Assembly: GCA_051881815.1 (NCBI GenBank)
Contig: JBJEQP010000038.1
Location: 1 to 64,000 of the forward strand
Source: UMGS363 sp051881815
GTDB taxonomy: Bacteria; Bacillota; Clostridia; Oscillospirales; Ruminococcaceae
Length of the DNA: 64,000 nt
Direction of reading: 5' to 3'
Shown: piece by piece, positions 59,311-64,000 of the stretch
Position numbering within the stretch: the stretch's first letter is position 1
Layout: the number at the start of each line of letters is the position of its first letter
Made by a program: the position numbers and the translations under genes
The notes under the pieces: generated by a model
Told to the model about the DNA's origin: nothing
Seen by the model: only the letters and a program-made list of their open reading frames with translations
Databases searched by the model: none

Positions 59311-59484
59311 TACTAATATCAAATCAACCGTAAGACTAAATCCTCGGATATAATAATCCAATTCTGTGTCAAGCTCCCTTGACAGGCGGCAGCCTGCCTG
59401 CGGTCGCCCTCCAAGGTAAACAAGTTTACCTACTTGGATTATTCTATCTGTCGGCTTTGTCTATAGAACGATTTGATATTAGTA
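59311..59484. mobile_element. MITE-like long inverted-repeat element, copy 4
   Basis: 174 bp from TACTAATATCAAAT to ATTTGATATTAGTA. The interior has GTCAAGCTCCCTTGACAGGCGGCAGCCTGCCTG, nearly identical to copy 1, and AAACAAGTTTACC, identical to part of copy 2. It fills most of the gap between the SPFH operon and htrA. Confidence 0.75.
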
Positions 59485-59505
59485 TCAGACCTGCGGCAAG
59501 CTTTG

Positions 59506-60825
59506 TTATGATTCGTCTAAATCAAGGGTAAGCTCGATATCGACATCTCCGTCGCTTCTTGCAATGGTAAGAGTCATATTTTCTCCTGCCTTATGCTTAT
59601 TCTTGATCTTTACAAGCTCATCCATTGTGGAGATGCTTTTTCCGTCTGCCTTTACAATGACATCGCCTGCTTCAAGTCCTGCAGCTTCTGCGCATGAGCC
59701 CGGCTCAACGGATGCAACGAGAACGCCGCTGTCAACGGGGAGATTATAGTAACGCTTTACTGCGGCGGTTATCTCGGTTCCCGTGATGCCGATCTTCGGA
59801 GTTGTGTTCTTTACTTCGCCTGTTGTCATAAGCTCATTAAGGATAGGAAGCGCGTCTGTGATCGGTATTGCAAAGCCTACACCGTCAACCTCGGAGCTTG
59901 CGATCTTTGAAGAAGTTATTCCGACAACCTGACCTATGCTGTTAAGGAGCGGACCGCCGGAGTTGCCGGGGTTGATCGCTGCATCGGTCTGGAGAAGGGT
60001 CATTGTTGCTGTGCCGCCTGCGATCTCAACACTCATTTCCTTATTCAGTCCCGAAATGATACCATCCGAAGCGGAAAGTCCAAGCCCGAGAGGATATCCG
60101 AGCGTTATAGCCTTATCGCCCATTTCAAGCACGGACGAGTCGCCGATCTCTGCAGGGGTAAGTCCGCTTGCATCAATTTTAAGAACTGCAAGGTCTGTGT
60201 TCGAGTCGCAGCCGATGATCTTTGCTTCATATTCGGTATCGTCGCTTAATGTAACGGTGACCTTATCAGCCTTTATGACCTCGGTCTGGCTTCCGGAATT
60301 ATTGAAGTTGTTATAGAAATTATCGAAGAAATTGCTGAACGGGTCAAAACCGCCGTTGTTTATGCTTGTTCTGACTTCAGTCGTGATAACGTGCGCATTT
60401 GTAACGATATAGCCGTCTGCGCTGAACACGATGCCTGTGCCTGTGCTTGCGCCGCCTGCGGATGAAAATGCTGCGGAAACAAGGACAACGGAAGGCTTGA
60501 CCTTATCAATTACATCCTTTGTTGTCATTTCGCCGCCCGTATTTGAAGCCGAGCCGAGAGCCGATACCTTGTTGGAGCTGCCGCTGTCCGAAGCTGTCGT
60601 CTGGCTCTGTGTGAAAGCAGGAGCGGTTGTCTGTACCGAAGTGCTTACGTTGTCATTTGAACGTGCAAGATATGCTCCGCCGTAACCCGATGCACCGCCG
60701 ACAAGAACTACCGCAAGAAGACCTGCGATTATTTTTCCTGCGCCCGACTTCTTCGGGGGCTTCTGTTCGGGATCGTTTGGTGTGAAACCGCCGTTTGAAT
60801 AAGTATAGTTATCTGAATCGTACAT
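59506..60825 (-). CDS. htrA: HtrA/DegP-type membrane serine protease
   Basis: 439 residues from ATG 60825 (AAAGGCGG upstream; the ATG at 60852 lies before that site). A short Pro/Lys cytoplasmic N-terminus, one membrane helix (about 30-55), a Ser/Thr-rich linker, then the S1C protease domain (about 95-310): His in IVTNAHVI, Asp in DSNTDLAVLKI, Ser in NPGNSGGPLLNSIGQVVGI. A PDZ domain ends the protein (about 330-425: VLVASVEPGSCAEAAGLEAGDVIVKADGKSI). It degrades damaged proteins outside the membrane. Convergent with the SPFH operon and in the same envelope-stress region as the TerD cluster. Confidence 0.95.
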   Translation of the reverse strand: MYDSDNYTYSNGGFTPNDPEQKPPKKSGAGKIIAGLLAVVLVGGASGYGGAYLARSNDNVSTSVQTTAPAFTQSQTTASDSGSSNKVSALGSASNTGGEMTTKDVIDKVKPSVVLVSAAFSSAGGASTGTGIVFSADGYIVTNAHVITTEVRTSINNGGFDPFSNFFDNFYNNFNNSGSQTEVIKADKVTVTLSDDTEYEAKIIGCDSNTDLAVLKIDASGLTPAEIGDSSVLEMGDKAITLGYPLGLGLSASDGIISGLNKEMSVEIAGGTATMTLLQTDAAINPGNSGGPLLNSIGQVVGITSSKIASSEVDGVGFAIPITDALPILNELMTTGEVKNTTPKIGITGTEITAAVKRYYNLPVDSGVLVASVEPGSCAEAAGLEAGDVIVKADGKSISTMDELVKIKNKHKAGENMTLTIARSDGDVDIELTLDLDES

Positions 60826-60956
60826 ATAAATGCCGCCTTTCTGTATTTTCATCTCGGGAGTGCTGTTCCCGATTACAGTTATTATTTTAAAGCGTCAATG
60901 TGTGAATGATGTGAAATCAATTTGAAAATGGAATAAAAGAACAAATCGCATTTTTA

Positions 60957-61643
60957 TCAAACAATAGAAGCGATATCCACAAGGTTTTCACAAACCCTGC
61001 AATCCATGCCCTGCGCATTGTTATTATGTACAAGAATTGCCGGAATACCAACGGAAAGCGCACCTTTTATATCGCTCTGCGGATTATCGCCGACCATAAA
61101 GCAACGCTCGGGATATCCTGCCACTTTCAGAGCCGCTTCAAAGATCTCACGCCTCGGCTTGTCATAGCCGATCTGCGCAGATATTATCATTCCGTCAAAA
61201 TACTGTGCAAGCCCTATTTTCTCCATAGTTTTATCAAGCTCGGGGTAATTGTTTGAAAGGAGAAAATGCTTATATCCCTTTTCACGGAGCATTTCAAGCG
61301 TTTTTACCGTATCATCATATAAATGATAGTTCTCGGGTTCAAGCAGAAGCTTTCGGAACAACGGAAGCAGCTTTTTCACTTCACTTTCCGTAATACCAAC
61401 AGCTTTATATACTTTTTGTATATGTTCAAAGGTATAATCCCACCATTTTTCACCCGTTAATTCGTGCAGATCCTCATAGTAAAAATCCCATGAGAAGCCG
61501 TGCGACATCGGCGGCCGAATGTCTTCAAGCGTTATATCCTTGTGTTCGGTATAACGCTGCAAACTGCGGTAGAGCGAGCCGCTCCAGAGGTGTTCGGAGT
61601 GGACGAGCGTTCCGTCAAAGTCCCAGAAGATCGTTTTGTTCAT
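60957..61643 (-). CDS. HAD-superfamily hydrolase
   Basis: 228 residues from ATG 61643 (GGTGA 6 bases upstream; the GTG at 61652 is part of that site). HAD motif I WDFDGTLVHSE, motif II LLSNNYPE, motif III Lys in YDKPRREIF, motif IV GDNPQSDIKGA. A helical cap lies between motifs I and II. Probably a small phosphatase of the phosphoglycolate-phosphatase type; substrate unknown. It starts 13 bp after the stop of the TerD-fusion gene, so it is likely the third gene of that operon. Confidence 0.9.
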   Translation of the reverse strand: MNKTIFWDFDGTLVHSEHLWSGSLYRSLQRYTEHKDITLEDIRPPMSHGFSWDFYYEDLHELTGEKWWDYTFEHIQKVYKAVGITESEVKKLLPLFRKLLLEPENYHLYDDTVKTLEMLREKGYKHFLLSNNYPELDKTMEKIGLAQYFDGMIISAQIGYDKPRREIFEAALKVAGYPERCFMVGDNPQSDIKGALSVGIPAILVHNNNAQGMDCRVCENLVDIASIV

Positions 61644-61655
61644 AGTTTTCACCGA

Positions 61656-62924
61656 TCAATTCAGAATATTAAGTCCGTAGTTCCTGCAAAGATCCTCAAG
61701 TCCCCTCGGATAGATCATTCCGAGCGGAGAGATACGGAAGCCGTCCTCGCTGCGGATAAGCTCAATGCCCACAACAGTTCCGACGTCGAGCGGCTTCGGC
61801 AGCATAAAGATATAGTTTGTTCCGTCTTCAAGCGTTATTGAAACGGCAGGATTGGAAAGATCGCTGAAATTGAGGTTCAGCGGATTGTTATAGATAGAAT
61901 ATGCAATGTCTATCTCCGCAACATCATGCGGTATCATATCGAAGTTTATGTGGAAGACCTTTTTGTCGGGGGCGTTAAGAAGCTTGACTCCGCCGCCGAT
62001 AGAGTGGTCGTTGCCGAAGAAAACGAACCTGTCGTTCTGTGTGACGGTTCCCTCCTCGTTCGTCAGGAATGCAAACGCATCGACCTCCATAGGGAAGTCC
62101 TTGTTGTCGTAGAGAAGCTCTATCTGCGCAGAGGGGGAATCCGCCTTGACGAGCATTCCACGTTCAATTATGAGAAGCTCATGGGGTTTCTTTTCATCAT
62201 CATAAGGCATCGGCGCAAGAAGTGCGGCTTCGATGTCCTCCTCTTCCTCCTCGGGATAGATCATACCCTGCTCGCTGACCTCTTCATCGGTCGGCGCAGG
62301 CTCCGCTTCATAAACGAGAGCGCCGTCCTCAAAGCCGTAAGCGTTTTCCGCAGCTTCGCCCGAAATATATATCCTTCGTTTAACGCCAGTTTCAAAAGAA
62401 AGCTCACCATAAAGCAGAGTTCCGCTTTTCATCGGCTCGATCTCAATAAGGACGGTGTTTTCGCCTGCCGAAAGCTCGGGTTCGGGGATAGTTACTCCGC
62501 TCGATTCGGAAACGAGCCTTGCTGCGGTCGGGAGCATTACAAGGATGCGCACCGAGCAGCCTTTATCGGCAGGAAATACGCCGACATTTATCACGGTCGG
62601 TATGCCGAAATAGCCTTCCTCGCCGTCAATGCCCGTGACCTTTCCGCTGACGGTCACATTGTTAAGGATGGTGCCTTTGCAGGACGAACAAACCGCCGTT
62701 CCCGTTCTCGGGTCAAGATGCTCGGCAAGCAGGTCGTTTATCTCAACATCGGGTGCGTTTATCGTCAGCGCAGTTCCTCTGCCGCACAGAAGCAAAGCGC
62801 CGTTCCCGTATATCGTGCAGGGAACGCTGACGGTAAAATTGCCCTCGTATTCGCCGTGAGGGATCCTCACTTCACCGTTCAATTCAACAGAATCAAGCCT
62901 TTTCTGAAGCTCCGTTGCGTTCAC
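61656..62924 (-). CDS. Beta-helix/TerD-domain fusion protein
   Basis: 422 residues from GTG 62924, chosen because AAAGGAGGTG lies 5-6 bases before it; the stop of the upstream gene overlaps this GTG (GTGA). The N-terminal 120 residues look like a pectate-lyase-type beta-helix (HGEYEGNFTVSVPCTIYGNGALLL, ILNNVTVSGKV). A beta domain and an acidic linker (PEEEEEDIEAA) follow. The last 160 residues are a TerD domain: MEVDAFAFLTNEEGTVTQNDRFVFFGND, FHINFDMIPHDVAEIDIAYSIYN, FRISPLGMIYPRGLEDLCRNYGL. TerD domains bind calcium and occur in tellurite and stress operons. The fusion is unusual. Confidence 0.75.
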   Translation of the reverse strand: MNATELQKRLDSVELNGEVRIPHGEYEGNFTVSVPCTIYGNGALLLCGRGTALTINAPDVEINDLLAEHLDPRTGTAVCSSCKGTILNNVTVSGKVTGIDGEEGYFGIPTVINVGVFPADKGCSVRILVMLPTAARLVSESSGVTIPEPELSAGENTVLIEIEPMKSGTLLYGELSFETGVKRRIYISGEAAENAYGFEDGALVYEAEPAPTDEEVSEQGMIYPEEEEEDIEAALLAPMPYDDEKKPHELLIIERGMLVKADSPSAQIELLYDNKDFPMEVDAFAFLTNEEGTVTQNDRFVFFGNDHSIGGGVKLLNAPDKKVFHINFDMIPHDVAEIDIAYSIYNNPLNLNFSDLSNPAVSITLEDGTNYIFMLPKPLDVGTVVGIELIRSEDGFRISPLGMIYPRGLEDLCRNYGLNILN

Positions 62925-64000
62925 GAACGCACCTCCTTTGAGCCGCATTCAGCACAGCGCTTTTGGCATACTTTTCCTAACTGCAGCGCTGTTATCCCGG
63001 TCAATAAAGCGTCCACTGCCGCAGAGCCGATAATAACGGCGACGCTCAAAGCAGGGGAAGCAATACCGATGCCGAAAAACATTGACGCAGCGTTAAGGAC
63101 AAGCAGAACTATTCGTATAATATCATAGATCGAAGCGCATTTTTTGATCTCTTTGGAGCAGCCCATTCCGACTGCCGCAGAATATATGCCGTCGGAAGCT
63201 ATGCAGTCAGCGATCTCCTTTGCGGCAATGCAGCTTTCGGCAGCCGCAAAAACTGTGTTTGCTTCCTCACATTCGAGCGCATCATGAACATCGACCGCAG
63301 TTGTTCCAACCGTTTTCCCTGCCGACCTTGCGATACCGATGAGCTTGCTCTTATCGCATCTGCCCGTGATGATCTTTACCCTTTTAAGAGTCTTTGCCGC
63401 TTCGGCACGCCCCATTTCGGCAAGCTCCTTGTATGAGATAACATCGTCTGCTCCTGCGCTTGTGACAGCCTTGTCGGGAAGAGCGGCTTCATCATACGGA
63501 ACAAGAAGTATCGGTCTGCTGCCGTGTTCCGTGAGTTTTTTGAACGCAGTTTCGGCAATGCCGCGGTATTTTTCACGAATCGTCATCATTCCGATGAAGA
63601 CCTTTCTGCCGTCCCAAAGCTCGGCAGCGTAGGCGATAACAGAGTTGCCCTGGAAAATAAGCTCCTCCGCAAGTGCATTTACTGCCGCAGCGGAGGAAAA
63701 TTCCTTTTCCTTGCCCGTTCCGTCAAAAAAGCTTTTGCAGCCGCTTATAATGCTGCCCGGGTCGCCTCTTAAAAAGCGTTTATAGCCGTTTGCAGGAAGG
63801 TCGCCCTTTACAAGTCCTGCGTTTATTTCAAGCTCGACTGTACTTTTGAGCCTATCTGCCATAAAGGTCATTTCAGCGGCTTCGTATGGGTCAGCACTTA
63901 TTATCCTGCCCTTGTTTATAAGAGCAGAGGTGTTTTCCGCAGCCGCATTTGCTGCGATCGTTCCAAGCGGATAAGGGATCTCGTAAAATTTCTGTACCAT
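62921..64000 (-). CDS. Degenerate P-type ATPase-like protein, partial
   Basis: 359 residues visible; the frame reaches the window edge and may extend beyond. Its order of blocks follows the cytoplasmic half of a P-type ATPase. A segment like the one before the phosphorylation loop has MADRLKST (Asp49) where DKTGT is expected. An RGDPGSI block (about 78) stands for the KGAxE/KG(D) motif. IGMMTIREKYRGIAETAFKKLTEHG matches the D-x-x-R-x-E region. AVDVHDALE (about 235) stands for GDGxNDAxA. Two C-terminal membrane helices (about 295-340) and a CAECGSK tail follow. The catalytic residues are mostly lost, so it is probably not a pump. Confidence 0.6.
   Translation of the reverse strand: MVQKFYEIPYPLGTIAANAAAENTSALINKGRIISADPYEAAEMTFMADRLKSTVELEINAGLVKGDLPANGYKRFLRGDPGSIISGCKSFFDGTGKEKEFSSAAAVNALAEELIFQGNSVIAYAAELWDGRKVFIGMMTIREKYRGIAETAFKKLTEHGSRPILLVPYDEAALPDKAVTSAGADDVISYKELAEMGRAEAAKTLKRVKIITGRCDKSKLIGIARSAGKTVGTTAVDVHDALECEEANTVFAAAESCIAAKEIADCIASDGIYSAAVGMGCSKEIKKCASIYDIIRIVLLVLNAASMFFGIGIASPALSVAVIIGSAAVDALLTGITALQLGKVCQKRCAECGSKEVRS

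Noticed and set aside
61926..63128. Plus-strand frame of about 400 codons opposite the TerD fusion and ATPase-like genes
   Set aside because: The minus strand has two overlapping, coupled genes with recognisable domains and good ribosome sites; the plus frame has neither.

Overview
The window looks like chromosome from a Gram-positive gut Clostridium-class bacterium, most likely a Ruminococcus-like member of the Oscillospiraceae. This is inferred from a T-box leader on pheST, an L10 leader on rplJL, lipobox lipoproteins, AGGAGG ribosome sites with TTGACA/TATAAT promoters, WalR-type boxes, an Rnf complex, and protein families typical of that group (DUF6106, NusG domain II, Gx transporter). No prophage, complete insertion sequence or CRISPR array is visible. 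Almost all genes belong to ordinary chromosomal families.

Layout. 1-1.7 kb: end of serC and serA (serine synthesis). 1.9-5.1 kb: two paralogous solute-binding lipoproteins with no permease. 5.4-8 kb: a D-Ala-D-Ala carboxypeptidase and two small membrane proteins. 8-9.3 kb: rplJL behind an L10 leader with an attenuator. 9.3-10.5 kb: three small XRE regulators, two of them a tandem duplication. 10.8-15.5 kb: a secreted nuclease, glycogen phosphorylase and an XRE-GyrI regulator. 15.5-17.3 kb: hairpin elements, a membrane-anchored hypothetical and a YoeB/RelB toxin-antitoxin pair. 17.4-24.7 kb (minus strand): apbE, a NusG-II protein and a Gx transporter, then rnfCDGEAB. 24.9-33.5 kb: a regulator, an altered histidine phosphatase, a DUF975-like protein, a pseudouridine synthase, an M23 endopeptidase behind two WalR-type boxes, a lipoprotein, nnr and an unusual acpS. 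34-41.6 kb: T-box, pheS, an inserted membrane-protein gene, pheT, a GNAT protein and bipA/typA. 41.7-42.1 kb: tRNA-Tyr, tRNA-Thr, tRNA-Pro. 42.4-49.4 kb: the complete F-type ATP synthase operon. 49.9-51.9 kb: a chemoreceptor behind a terminator-like hairpin. 52.2-59.2 kb: a tight six-gene operon (SPFH/zinc-ribbon protein, two membrane coiled-coil proteins, two paralogous helical proteins, a bactofilin-like beta-helix). 59.5-64 kb (minus strand): HtrA protease, a HAD hydrolase, a beta-helix/TerD fusion and a degenerate P-type ATPase-like protein cut by the window edge.

How it fits together. Rnf and the F-type ATP synthase make an ion-motive energy module. The c subunit carries glutamates at both ion-site positions, the pattern described for two-carboxylate Na+ rotors, so the pair may share Na+. 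ApbE supplies the covalent FMN that RnfD and RnfG need. The last 12 kb is rich in envelope-stress proteins: SPFH, bactofilin-like, HtrA, TerD and a P-type ATPase pseudoenzyme. The six-gene SPFH operon is the best candidate for an undescribed system.

Intergenic DNA holds several repeat families: long imperfect hairpin (MITE-like) elements with TACTAAT ends, short REP-like palindromes, and a heptamer repeat that sits directly behind the stop codons of five genes in the same orientation.
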